Source of the DNA: Paenibacillus sp. RC334
Lineage (GTDB): Bacteria; Bacillota; Bacilli; Paenibacillales; Paenibacillaceae
Reading direction: 5' to 3'
Length of the DNA stretch: 64,000 nucleotides
Assembly (NCBI RefSeq): GCF_030034735.1
Contig: NZ_CP125370.1
Coordinates: forward strand, 124,001-188,000
Of this stretch, positions 7,301 through 15,584 are shown in pieces. The position numbers were made by a program, and so were the translations under genes. How positions within the stretch are numbered: the first letter of the stretch is position 1; the number at the start of each line of letters is the position of its first letter. The notes under the pieces are model-generated. The model was not told where the DNA came from, did no database searches, and was given only the letters and a program-made list of their open reading frames with translations.

Positions 7301-10300
7301 ATGACCAAATTCCAAGATCAAATCATTGCGCGGTACAAGTTTGAGGATGCTGGGAACGTAGGCAAAGATAGCTCAGGGCAAGGTAATGACGGGGTTGCTT
7401 CTGGCACAGTAGCACCGACAATCTCCAATGCCAGCGGCAGAATGGCTTTAACGCTTGAGGGAGGTCCTAATGGTACATCGTATATACAGCTTCCTTCCGA
7501 TCTGCTTAAAGATGTAAGCGATAACACGGGTGCCACGGTGACTGCTTGGGTCAACTTCGGTAGATTCACGGATATGTGGGAACGTGTTTTTGACTTTGGC
7601 AAAGCCCATACAGGGCCTTATATGTTCATGACACGGAATCTGCGCGGGACTCTTTTCGCCGAGGCAGATCTGGCTGTAGATCCGGGGAGAGGTTTTGTCC
7701 GGGATGAGTGGATGCACATAGCCATGTCCGTGATCGGCACAAAAGGCGGCACATTAAGCAGTGCGGGTCCGGTTGTGTATGTGAACGGCGAAGTCGTAGC
7801 GGACGGCTCCATCAGCCAAACCTCCAGCGGCAACTATGCCAAGCTGCGCAAATGGTTTGAAACGTTTACAGACTCGTCCAACTACAGCAACAATTTTATC
7901 GGTCGTTCCCAGCATGCAGCGGATGTGGATTTTTCCGGTTCCCTATCGGACTTCCGAGTTTATAAAGCAGGCTTGTCAGCGGATGAAGTCATTGAAGTCA
8001 TGTGCGATTCGTTGACAGACGAAGAGGTTGTGAAGCTCGCTCGTGATAAGTATTTGTCCTTCCCAACGACGATTGTAACCAAGGACTTGTCCCTGCCAAC
8101 GGTCCTCATGGGCGGTAGAGTAGAAGTGACCTGGAAATCCAGCCACCCTGAGATACTCTCTGACAACGGTCTGGTCCAGACAATTACCTCCTCACAGGGG
8201 GTAACTGTGACAGCCTTCTTGACGAAGGGCCAAAGCTGTATTGAAAAAAGTTTTGAAGTATCCGTACTTCCAGAACAGCTACCTCCTTACACTTTGACCA
8301 TTCATGGAAATAGGGAAGTCATGGATATCAGCGAAGTGATGTACGGCTTGTTCTACGAAGATATCAATAACGCAGCGGATGGCGGAATTTATGCGGAGCT
8401 TGTTCAGAATCGTTCCTTCGAGTCCTTCGTGTTCGATACCTATTCCCATGCTTCCGGCGAATGCGGCTGCTCTACGGGGCGTAACCGTAATCCTTTGTTT
8501 GCCTGGTCTGGTGATACGGACAAGATGAATCCGCAAAATAGCGGCGGATTAAATGAATTTCTAGGCGCTAAAGACAAAGATGTGAACTCATATTATGTGA
8601 CGGTAGCGGATGGTGCAACTATTCGGAATAAGGGCTTTTCGGATTCTAACCAGAATTGCGCCATGTCTATCCAAGCGGGTGACAAGTATGATTTCACCAT
8701 CTGGGCGAAGGCTGAGTCGGCGGGCACAATCACGCTACAACTGCAAGACGCAAATGAGAAGGGGATTAGTGAGTCGTTAACCGTACAGGTGGAGGGCGGC
8801 AACACGTGGAAGAAGTACGGTATAGATTCCAAACTGGTGCTGACAGGATCGGCTACGGTTCTGGGGCAACTGGCGCTGACGTTTGACGGTGAGATTTCGA
8901 TAGATATGGTTTCCTTGTTTCCACAGGATGTGTGGGGTGCAGGGGAGGAAGCCCGATCCCCATCGGCACACGCCAACTTCCAAGGGAATCCCAACTATAG
9001 ACTGAGAAAAGATCTGGTGAACGCGCTGTTCGATATGCATCCGAAGTTCCTGCGTTTTCCGGGCGGTTGTATCTCTGAGGGTTCGTTTATATGGGAAAAT
9101 GTATACGACTGGAAGGAATCTATTGGCGATATTGAGCTGCGCAAGGAAAATTTTAATGTATGGGGCTATATGATGACCATGGGCCTTGGTTATATGGAGT
9201 ATTTCCAGTTGGCCGAAGATCTGAATGCGGCTCCGCTTCCGGTTATGGCCTGCGGCGTTCTCTGCCAAGCTCGTTCCGATTACGCTCATCCGGCTGGTGG
9301 CGCATTAAGAGAGTATTATATCAAGAACTTTACGGATCTGATCGACTTTGCGATTAATGTGGATTTCGAGAACAATGAATGGGCCGCCATGCGTAAAAAA
9401 ATGGGCCATGCAGCTCCGTTCGATCTGCACTATCTGGGTGTAGGGAACGAAAATTGGGGCGTCGAGTTCTTTGCCAACTTTGAAGTGTTCAAAACGTCTA
9501 TTGATGCGTACATGGAGGAAAACTATCCAGGCTATGAGCTGCATATCATCTCCACGGTTGGCGCTCAAGCAGACGACGATGCATATCAGCAGGGCTGGAA
9601 GTTCCTGAGTGGAAATATCACCGGTTCGGCTAAGGTCGCTTTTGCAGATGGTGCCCAAGTGACCGAAGAAACCGTGACCTGGTATGAGAAGCAAAAAAAT
9701 TACATGGACACCATTGCAGATGAGCACTACTACCGTTCCAACGAGTACCTGCTTCATAACGCGGACCGATATAATTATTACTATAGAGCGTATAACGCAG
9801 ACGGCAGCATAGACTGGAAGGAAACGTCCAAGGTGTTCGTGGGTGAGTATGCGTCTACGGATAAAAATACATTGGCAGGCGCAGTAGCAGAGGCAGCGGT
9901 GATGACGGGCTTCGAAAATAATGCCGATGTCGTTCTGTTGGCTGCCTATGCGCCGCTGTTCAACAAGGTGCTGACGGACGGAACCTATAGATGGACCCCG
10001 GACTGCATCTGGTTCGATGACGAAACGGTGTGGTTTACGCCAAACTACTATGTACAGCAAATGTATGCTAAATATTTAGGCAATAAAGTATTGGCGACCT
10101 CTTTTTCCACTTACAAAAACGGCAAGCCGATAGACCTCATTCCTCAGGGTGGAATTGAGATCGCGACAGGCAACGCCGAAGTGATTGTCAAGCGTGTGAC
10201 TGTCACTTCCAACAAGGACGGCTGCGTGCTGCTGGATCAGGATTTTACCCAGGAATGGAATCCGGCTTGGCAGGTCATTCCGGGCTCCGTGGGATCTACG

Positions 10301-11041
10301 GTGGAGGCAGGCAAGGGGCTTGTCCTCAAAGCTCAAGCCAGCGGTCTGAACGGCCTGTACATTTTGGACGACCAATGGACGAATTATAAGGTGGAGGTTG
10401 TGGCTTCCCGTATTTCTGGCACGGACGGTTTTTATGTGGGCGCAGGTCTTACGGATATTTCCGCAGAGAAAAAGGACGTGGTCGAATATGCCGTTGGCTA
10501 TGGCGGCAAGGCAACGGGCGTGAAGGTTTACAAGCAAGGGGTGGAAGGCTATACCTTAGGTGACTACTCTTCCAGTACTGCGGCAGGCAACCTGAGAGCG
10601 GCCAGCTATGAAGAGCTTGCTGACAACACGGATTACACCATCACGGTGAATTACGGCGGTGAAACGGGCAACAGCCTGATCTGCTCTTACACCGACGGAG
10701 TGACAAGCAGCAAAGTGCTGGACTACAAGCTGGAAGCTTACAACAGAGACGTGTTCAACTCGGTGACCAAAGATGCTGAGCATGTATATGTGAAGCTTGT
10801 GAATGCCGATAACGTGGATAAGGCAATGCAGTTGAACCTTCAGGAATTGAGTGTGGAGTCCAGCGCCAAGCTGATTACACTAACTGGCGATGCTTCTCTG
10901 GTTCATGTATCTAATGTGAATAAGAAGAATGATGAGAAGGTAGTGCCTATCGAGCAGCAGGTTTCGCTCAGTCATAACGCGATCCTTCTACAATTACCCG
11001 CTAATTCGGTGAATGTACTGATGCTGGATCTTAAAGCATAG
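7301..11041 (+). CDS. Multidomain alpha-L-arabinofuranosidase (GH51) with N-terminal LamG domain
   Basis: 1246-residue enzyme predicted to release alpha-L-arabinofuranose from arabinan or arabinoxylan side chains. Order: LamG/concanavalin-like domain (about 8-230, 'RYKFEDAGNVGKDSSGQGNDG', 'FSGSLSDFRVYKAGLSADEV'), Ig-like module (about 245-325, 'VTWKSSHPEILSDNG'), GH51 catalytic region with an inserted carbohydrate-binding-like part (about 350-930), a second concanavalin-like insert (about 970-1110) and a C-terminal beta domain. Acid/base is E717 in GVGNENWG; nucleophile is E849 in VGEYAS. GGCISEG and GLFYEDINNAADGG are GH51 signatures. There is no signal peptide, so despite binding-type modules it looks cytoplasmic. 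AGGAGC precedes ATG 7301. Single-gene unit with its own terminator. Longer than usual GH51 enzymes (about 500-850 aa). Confidence 0.9.
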   Translation: MTKFQDQIIARYKFEDAGNVGKDSSGQGNDGVASGTVAPTISNASGRMALTLEGGPNGTSYIQLPSDLLKDVSDNTGATVTAWVNFGRFTDMWERVFDFGKAHTGPYMFMTRNLRGTLFAEADLAVDPGRGFVRDEWMHIAMSVIGTKGGTLSSAGPVVYVNGEVVADGSISQTSSGNYAKLRKWFETFTDSSNYSNNFIGRSQHAADVDFSGSLSDFRVYKAGLSADEVIEVMCDSLTDEEVVKLARDKYLSFPTTIVTKDLSLPTVLMGGRVEVTWKSSHPEILSDNGLVQTITSSQGVTVTAFLTKGQSCIEKSFEVSVLPEQLPPYTLTIHGNREVMDISEVMYGLFYEDINNAADGGIYAELVQNRSFESFVFDTYSHASGECGCSTGRNRNPLFAWSGDTDKMNPQNSGGLNEFLGAKDKDVNSYYVTVADGATIRNKGFSDSNQNCAMSIQAGDKYDFTIWAKAESAGTITLQLQDANEKGISESLTVQVEGGNTWKKYGIDSKLVLTGSATVLGQLALTFDGEISIDMVSLFPQDVWGAGEEARSPSAHANFQGNPNYRLRKDLVNALFDMHPKFLRFPGGCISEGSFIWENVYDWKESIGDIELRKENFNVWGYMMTMGLGYMEYFQLAEDLNAAPLPVMACGVLCQARSDYAHPAGGALREYYIKNFTDLIDFAINVDFENNEWAAMRKKMGHAAPFDLHYLGVGNENWGVEFFANFEVFKTSIDAYMEENYPGYELHIISTVGAQADDDAYQQGWKFLSGNITGSAKVAFADGAQVTEETVTWYEKQKNYMDTIADEHYYRSNEYLLHNADRYNYYYRAYNADGSIDWKETSKVFVGEYASTDKNTLAGAVAEAAVMTGFENNADVVLLAAYAPLFNKVLTDGTYRWTPDCIWFDDETVWFTPNYYVQQMYAKYLGNKVLATSFSTYKNGKPIDLIPQGGIEIATGNAEVIVKRVTVTSNKDGCVLLDQDFTQEWNPAWQVIPGSVGSTVEAGKGLVLKAQASGLNGLYILDDQWTNYKVEVVASRISGTDGFYVGAGLTDISAEKKDVVEYAVGYGGKATGVKVYKQGVEGYTLGDYSSSTAAGNLRAASYEELADNTDYTITVNYGGETGNSLICSYTDGVTSSKVLDYKLEAYNRDVFNSVTKDAEHVYVKLVNADNVDKAMQLNLQELSVESSAKLITLTGDASLVHVSNVNKKNDEKVVPIEQQVSLSHNAILLQLPANSVNVLMLDLKA

Positions 11042-11077
11042 GTAAACTGGGGCACGTAATCATGTGTAGAAAATTTG

Positions 11078-11106
11078 AAAAACCCGCTCACTGAGCGGGT
11101 TTTCTT
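11078..11106 (+). terminator. Terminator of the GH51 gene
   Basis: AACCCGCTCA at 11081-11090, one-base spacer, TGAGCGGGTT at 11092-11101, then TTC TTT. Confidence 0.85.
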
Positions 11107-11126
11107 TGGGTGAAACTAGTGTTAAA

Positions 11127-11139
11127 AAAGTCCTAGACT
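11127..11139 (+). repeat. Direct repeat, left copy, flanking the cupin pseudogene
   Basis: AAAGTCCTAGACT occurs here and again at 11648-11660. Similarity continues imperfectly for about 16 more bases (xCGxxGTTTTAxxGA in both). Confidence 0.6.
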
Positions 11140-11188
11140 CCCGTAGTTTTAACGATGTAATCAAACGAGTTCATTATTCTAACAGACG

Positions 11189-11554
11189 CTATATCCAAAT
11201 ATCATTGGCTGCTGTTAATTCGGACTCAGTCCCGCCAGTGTTAACTAAACCTCTAGGCTCCACCAGCATGATATGGCATTCCTTTTCGGCGAAAGGTTTG
11301 TGCTCGACTCCCCTTGGGACAATAAACATCTCGCCCTGGGAGATTTTCACCTGACCATCGCGGAAATCAATGAACATCTCCCCTTCGAGCACGATAAACA
11401 CCTCGTCAGTATCTTGATGATCGTGCTATACAAAATCCCTAACAATCTTGACGAGCTTAAATTGATAGTCATTCATTTCGCCAATAACTTTCGGAGACCA
11501 ATGATCGTTGAACTTAGATAATTTCTCATTCAGGTTAATAGCTTGGTAATGGAT
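11189..11554 (-). pseudogene. Broken cupin-domain protein gene
   Basis: In one frame on the minus strand the sequence encodes a near-complete small cupin: 'LNEKLSKFNDHWSPKVIGEM', 'NDYQFKLVKIVRDFV', stop, '[17 protein letters not shown]', '[31 protein letters not shown]', ending '[17 protein letters not shown]'. The TAG at 11426-11428 stands where family members have Trp before the metal-binding H.H.....E block (one G-to-A change from TGG). The expected start, 6 nt after GGAGGGAT, is ATC rather than ATG. An internal GTG at 11401 leaves a 70-aa remnant without the His-x-His ligands. Intact relatives are metal-binding cupins of unknown substrate. Two lesions in otherwise conserved sequence suggest recent inactivation. 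Confidence 0.75.
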
Positions 11555-11647
11555 ACTAATCCCTCCGATTCTTTTACCTCCATTATACCATTAACGAGGT
11601 TTAGGTATTATGAAGATAATACAGTCAGAATGTTGTCAGAAGAAAAT

Positions 11648-11660
11648 AAAGTCCTAGACT
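11648..11660 (+). repeat. Direct repeat, right copy, flanking the cupin pseudogene
   Basis: Second copy of AAAGTCCTAGACT (see 11127-11139); the pair brackets a 508-bp segment holding the dead cupin gene. Confidence 0.6.
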
Positions 11661-11774
11661 GTCGCTGTTTTATTGAACTAACGTTCCCCGTTAATTTAAT
11701 AACTCTATCTGCAATTTCCCTTACTGTCCATCATGTATTATGATTCTATAAAAAGGGAAGGGACTCTTCTGCCC

Positions 11775-12860
11775 ATGGAATTATCGAGGTCTCAGCAATT
11801 AGCTCAAGAGTATATAACAAATTACGCAAGAAGCCGCAAAAATGAGGTGGAGCAAACAATTAGGGAAATCCTTCAAATGTCCAGCATCGAGCTGAAGACA
11901 TTTGAAGATGCTATCACTAAACTAAAATCTCATGCAAGTATTGCGCTACACTTTCACCCAGATCGATTAGATCCGACCATGAAAAGCGTTGCTGAAGCAC
12001 TACTTGAGCAGGGAATTTATAAAAGCCAGTTTGAGACTTTCCTATCGAATGGAAGTGTATCAGCATTTTCAGGTGGTGAACGTGACGTTTGGGAGAATAA
12101 AATGTTTGGCGGAGCGTACCAAATAAATGGCTCAACCAATAGCGAACGGCCCAAGTATGGGGCACTCAATGTCATGTTACATCCCGATGGACCTGCTCCA
12201 CGTTTTGGATCATGCTATTTCCTTTTATCCACTGAGGTCTCTCATCGTTGCACTTATACTTATTTGGATTCTCACCAAGACCCCAAGGAAAAGGGGACGT
12301 ATGAGGAATTTGACCTCATTTTGGCTGCTCTCATGAGGGATGCGTTCTATAGTGATTTTGCCATTGGTGAAAGAAATCTGACGGTTCGAAAGTTAATCGA
12401 CCATATGCTCGTCAATCTTGAGAAACCATTCCAAAATCCATCAAACAAAGAGCCAAACCGAAATCTTAACCACTATATCGAAGCTCAGGTTCATGGTGAC
12501 ATTTTTCTTAAAGAAGACGTAACGATGCTTGTTGCCGATCCATCATTTAAGGGCACCCATACAGGACGAATCTTAGAACAGATATGTTTAAAGTATTCAG
12601 TTGATCTTTACTGGCACATGGGCTTTACACTTTTGGTTGATGAGGTTCCTATGAATTTTAGAGGTCCTTCGATGCCTTCACTAGCCAAAAGAATTGCGCA
12701 AAGTGATTTTATTGATGTAAATATGATTGGCTCTGCAGCTATGGACTTGAAACGAAATCCAAGTAATTGGAGCGATAGAGGAACCTACAAAGAAGTTCTG
12801 CAAGAATTAAAATTACTCTGGCATGTTTTAGTGAGATATGGAAAGCCAATGGAAAAGTGA
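11775..12860 (+). CDS. DUF3626-family protein
   Basis: 361-residue soluble protein recognised as DUF3626 by the blocks 'ALHFHPDRLDPTMKSVAEALLEQGIYKSQFETFLSNGS', 'GGERDVWENKMFGGAYQ', 'RPKYGALNVMLHPDGPAPRFGSCYFLL' and 'EAQVHGDIFLKEDVTMLVADPSFKGT'. The function of this family is not known to me; the conserved Arg, Ser and Glu blocks recall ADP-ribosyl-transferase folds, but that is only an impression. A frame from ATG 11733 is possible, but AAGGGAAGGGA at 11753-11763 favours ATG 11775, and the TATTAT/TATGAT stretch between the two ATGs could be a promoter. It stands alone next to degraded sequence, which suggests an accessory locus. No terminator was seen on its strand before 12998. Confidence 0.7.
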   Translation: MELSRSQQLAQEYITNYARSRKNEVEQTIREILQMSSIELKTFEDAITKLKSHASIALHFHPDRLDPTMKSVAEALLEQGIYKSQFETFLSNGSVSAFSGGERDVWENKMFGGAYQINGSTNSERPKYGALNVMLHPDGPAPRFGSCYFLLSTEVSHRCTYTYLDSHQDPKEKGTYEEFDLILAALMRDAFYSDFAIGERNLTVRKLIDHMLVNLEKPFQNPSNKEPNRNLNHYIEAQVHGDIFLKEDVTMLVADPSFKGTHTGRILEQICLKYSVDLYWHMGFTLLVDEVPMNFRGPSMPSLAKRIAQSDFIDVNMIGSAAMDLKRNPSNWSDRGTYKEVLQELKLLWHVLVRYGKPMEK

Positions 12861-12997
12861 ACAATTTTCCGTGAAGATGGAGCAATTCTGTACCCTTCTC
12901 CTTCAGTCACTAACCTGCCAGTTAGCGTAATAGGAGGTTACCAGTCTAATACTTTATTTTCTTTTAACAGATGTTGAATGTAACTTTCTGACAGGCA

Positions 12998-14398
12998 TTA
13001 CTTCGTGCTTCTGTTCACCAATTCACGCGGGTTGATGCCATCGTCTATCGTTAGCGGGATGCGTGCGCCCTTGGCGATCTGCTCCCAAGGCACCATTTTA
13101 AAATTCTGATTCAGCTTTTTGCCATTTTGAAGATTTTCATCATCTTGTACAACGAAGATACCGTGCGGGAAGTTCTTGCCTAATCCATAGCCAAGAACAT
13201 CAATACCGTCTGTAACAGAGGTGCCGTCGACTGTAGGACTGGCGCTGATCGTAAAGTTGCTTATATAAGCATTGTCACTTTGTCGTTCATAGATCGCATA
13301 GCTGCTGTTTCCTTGGCTGGAGGCGATGAGATACCCCTTGCCGTCTTTGCCGTAATACAATGTAAGTCCCTCTATATCATCCTGAAGTCTGCGCCCGTCT
13401 GCAACATCAACACGTCGTAGCGGCTCGGAGGAACCGTCTGGCTCGGCATCATATTTCCAAATGGCGTGATCCTCTTCAGCGATGTAGACCGTGCCATATT
13501 CATCATCAGCCACCATGCCCTCGGATTGCGTAGCGAGCTTGAACTGGCGGACCAGCTTACCAGCTATTTTGCCATTTCCGTTGTCCGTCAGCTCATATTG
13601 CTCAAATTCACCCTCTTTGCCCAAAACGAGTGCGTAAAAATTATCTGTCTTGAGGCTATGGTACAAGCTGAACCCGTACACTTCTTTCATAGATGATTTA
13701 ATAGGCTGGTCAACCACGTTTGTTAACGTTCCTGATATCCCGTCAATGGCAAAGATATCAACGGTGTTGTTGGTGCGATTGGTTGCTCCTGCAATATCAA
13801 TCTTTTTACCGCCCAGTGTAAAACCGTACCGGATATCCACATTGTTCATTTTGCCGACCTTATAGTTCTGTAATTGCTTGCCTTGCAGATCATAGACCAA
13901 AATTCCGCCGCCTTTATTGGTCGCTACAAGTCTGCTTTTCTCCGGGTCGGTCGGATTCAGCCAGATAGCAGGATCGTCGGCCGCGTCATCTCCATCCTCC
14001 ACTGCTTCTGTCTCGGCAGTAGGGGTAACCTTATAGGTAGGAACTGCGTCTTTGGGATCCGTATATTTGCTGTTTTCTGCTTCAAGCGTGGTAAGAATTT
14101 TTGTAGGAAGATAAATATTTCCACCGACCATCTTAATTTCACGATCCGTTTCCCCTGTTTGGCCAGCTAGGCGATATTGCTTCTCACCGACTGTAAAGGT
14201 TCCGACGATGCCATTTTTCAGCTTCACCAAGGCAGATTTGTCGTCACTGTCCCAGGTAATGACTGCCCCCATTTTGTCTGCCTGTGTTCGTAGCGGTGCA
14301 TACCCGGATGGCTGAACCTCTGCCGCACGGGTCATTACGGTAGGTGATACCAAAACCCCTGTCAAAATCGTCAATAAAGCTAGTTTAGTTGCCTTCAT
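12998..14398 (-). CDS. Secreted beta-propeller phytase with N-terminal stalk domain
   Basis: Releases phosphate from phytate outside the cell; calcium-dependent 3-phytase family. Signal peptide at residues 1-26 (MKATKLALLTILTGVLVSPTVMTRAAE), then a copper-amine-oxidase-N-like stalk domain (about 35-105: 'GAVITWDSDDKSALVKLKNGI', 'VGGNIYLPTKILTTL'), then the six-bladed propeller ('EAVEDGDDAADDPAIWLNPTDPEKSRLVATNKGGGILVYDLQGKQL', 'VDIRYGF', 'EGMVADDEYGTVYIAEED', 'DDIEGLTLYYGKDGKGYLIASSQG'). D/E-rich loops that bind Ca2+ are present. Phytases without the stalk are about 380 aa; this one is 466. A frame from 14416 exists, but AAAGGAG just before ATG 14398 fixes the start. PhoP-box-like repeats lie upstream. 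Confidence 0.9.
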   Translation of the reverse strand: MKATKLALLTILTGVLVSPTVMTRAAEVQPSGYAPLRTQADKMGAVITWDSDDKSALVKLKNGIVGTFTVGEKQYRLAGQTGETDREIKMVGGNIYLPTKILTTLEAENSKYTDPKDAVPTYKVTPTAETEAVEDGDDAADDPAIWLNPTDPEKSRLVATNKGGGILVYDLQGKQLQNYKVGKMNNVDIRYGFTLGGKKIDIAGATNRTNNTVDIFAIDGISGTLTNVVDQPIKSSMKEVYGFSLYHSLKTDNFYALVLGKEGEFEQYELTDNGNGKIAGKLVRQFKLATQSEGMVADDEYGTVYIAEEDHAIWKYDAEPDGSSEPLRRVDVADGRRLQDDIEGLTLYYGKDGKGYLIASSQGNSSYAIYERQSDNAYISNFTISASPTVDGTSVTDGIDVLGYGLGKNFPHGIFVVQDDENLQNGKKLNQNFKMVPWEQIAKGARIPLTIDDGINPRELVNRSTK

Positions 14399-14439
14399 AT
14401 GTATACTCCTTTTCACGATGTAAAATCTATAGCTGACTC

Positions 14440-14493
14440 AGTATAAAGGGGCAATATAACGGGAGTATGTTAAAAATGTAAAGGAGATGTAAT
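14440..14493 (-). promoter_or_regulatory. PhoP-box-like repeats and -10 of the phytase promoter
   Basis: Read on the minus strand: ATTACA (14493-14488), 5 nt, TTTACA (14482-14477), 3 nt, TTAACA (14473-14468), then TATACT (14445-14440) as -10. PhoP of Bacilli binds TT(A/T/C)ACA repeats spaced near 11 bp; phytase genes of the Bacillus type are known to be phosphate-starvation controlled. Spacing of the third box is short. Confidence 0.5.
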
Positions 14494-14511
14494 GCCTATA
14501 TATTTTACGAT

Positions 14512-15387
14512 TCAATTAGCTGGCTTCCAGTATTGTTGTCTATAGTTTTTCGGGGACATCCCGAATTTTTGTTTAAAGCATTTGGAAAAATAGCTGGCTT
14601 GGGAGAACCCCGTTTCCTCTGTAATTTGTTGCACAGACCAGTCGGTTTGCAGCAAAAGACTGCGCCCCTGATCCAGTCGGTAATCCATTAAATATTCAAG
14701 CGGCGTACGCTGAAAAGCGACCTTCATGCATCTGGCGAGATAGTTTTGATGTACGTGAAAATGAGCCTCCAGGTCTTTATTGGTGATCGTATTTTTGTAA
14801 TTCTGTTTTAAGTATATTTCGATTTGTTCTGCTAACTTGGAAGAACTGCTTTTATAATTCTCATCATATTCCAAACTCTGAAAAATATTCACAAACGTCT
14901 GTTGGGCCTCCCATAGGGCCAGCTTTCTAGGTTTTAAGGTAGAGGCTAGTAAGTAGTCTAATTTAGAAAACAGCTCATGGGGATTGATTAGTTTTTGAAA
15001 TTTGGGTAAATGGATTGTTGTATGTTCGGAATGAAAATGCAGCTCGGGTATGGGCGAGCTTGGTGTGATCAGATTGGGTGAGGCTTGTGCGCACCACATA
15101 CTACTGGCTTGAAAATGGAACCAGTAAAAGGAGGTTTGTTCTGTACATGCCTCAATGGGAAAATGGTGTTTATCCGGTTCGAGAATTAAAGCGAAATTTG
15201 GGGTAACCTTCCATGATTCATCTTCCTCGCCTATGTGCAGCAGTCCTTCTTTGATGATAATAACGTCAAAATAGCCCAAGTTATAACGATTCGGGTGCCA
15301 GTCCCCTTTTTGGTATGTAGTAAAATTTCCCTCAATGAAATAAGGCAATGGAGGGACAAGGAAAGATAGAAAGTTTGTTTTGCTCAT
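14512..15387 (-). CDS. AraC-family regulator, likely of the GH127/GPH pair
   Basis: 291 residues: N-terminal cupin-like sensor half ('GYFDVIIIKEGLLHIGEEDESWKVTPNFALILEPDKHHFPIEACTEQTSFYWFHF') and C-terminal double helix-turn-helix ('LEAHFHVHQNYLARCMKVAFQRTPLEYLMDYRLDQGRSLL' and 'WSVQQITEETGFSQASYFSKCFKQKFGMSPKNYRQQ'). This is the two-domain AraC/XylS layout that senses a sugar. It is divergent from the GH127-symporter pair across about 200 bp, which is typical of a local activator; this link is inferred from position. Confidence 0.9.
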   Translation of the reverse strand: MSKTNFLSFLVPPLPYFIEGNFTTYQKGDWHPNRYNLGYFDVIIIKEGLLHIGEEDESWKVTPNFALILEPDKHHFPIEACTEQTSFYWFHFQASSMWCAQASPNLITPSSPIPELHFHSEHTTIHLPKFQKLINPHELFSKLDYLLASTLKPRKLALWEAQQTFVNIFQSLEYDENYKSSSSKLAEQIEIYLKQNYKNTITNKDLEAHFHVHQNYLARCMKVAFQRTPLEYLMDYRLDQGRSLLLQTDWSVQQITEETGFSQASYFSKCFKQKFGMSPKNYRQQYWKPAN

Positions 15388-15584
15388 GGAAGTCAGCTCC
15401 TTTATGTGTGTGAAATCGTATAACTTTTAGTTAAAGATCGCGATTTTTTTTATAAGTTCAGGTTGATAAAATAAGGACTGTAGCAAGGAAACCCCAGATT
15501 AGCTTGGTCGGGTATTTATCATTACTTTATCCTTATTTTTTTAAAAATGAAAGCGTTCTATTTTCGGGAAGGGATGTTTATCCA

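Noticed and set aside
9305..10060. 251-codon minus-strand frame inside GH51
   Set aside because: Antisense shadow of a strongly supported catalytic domain; no family motif.
15504..15584. N-terminal extension of the GH127 frame
   Set aside because: No ribosome site and no similarity; ATG 15585 has GGAAGGGA and the family start.
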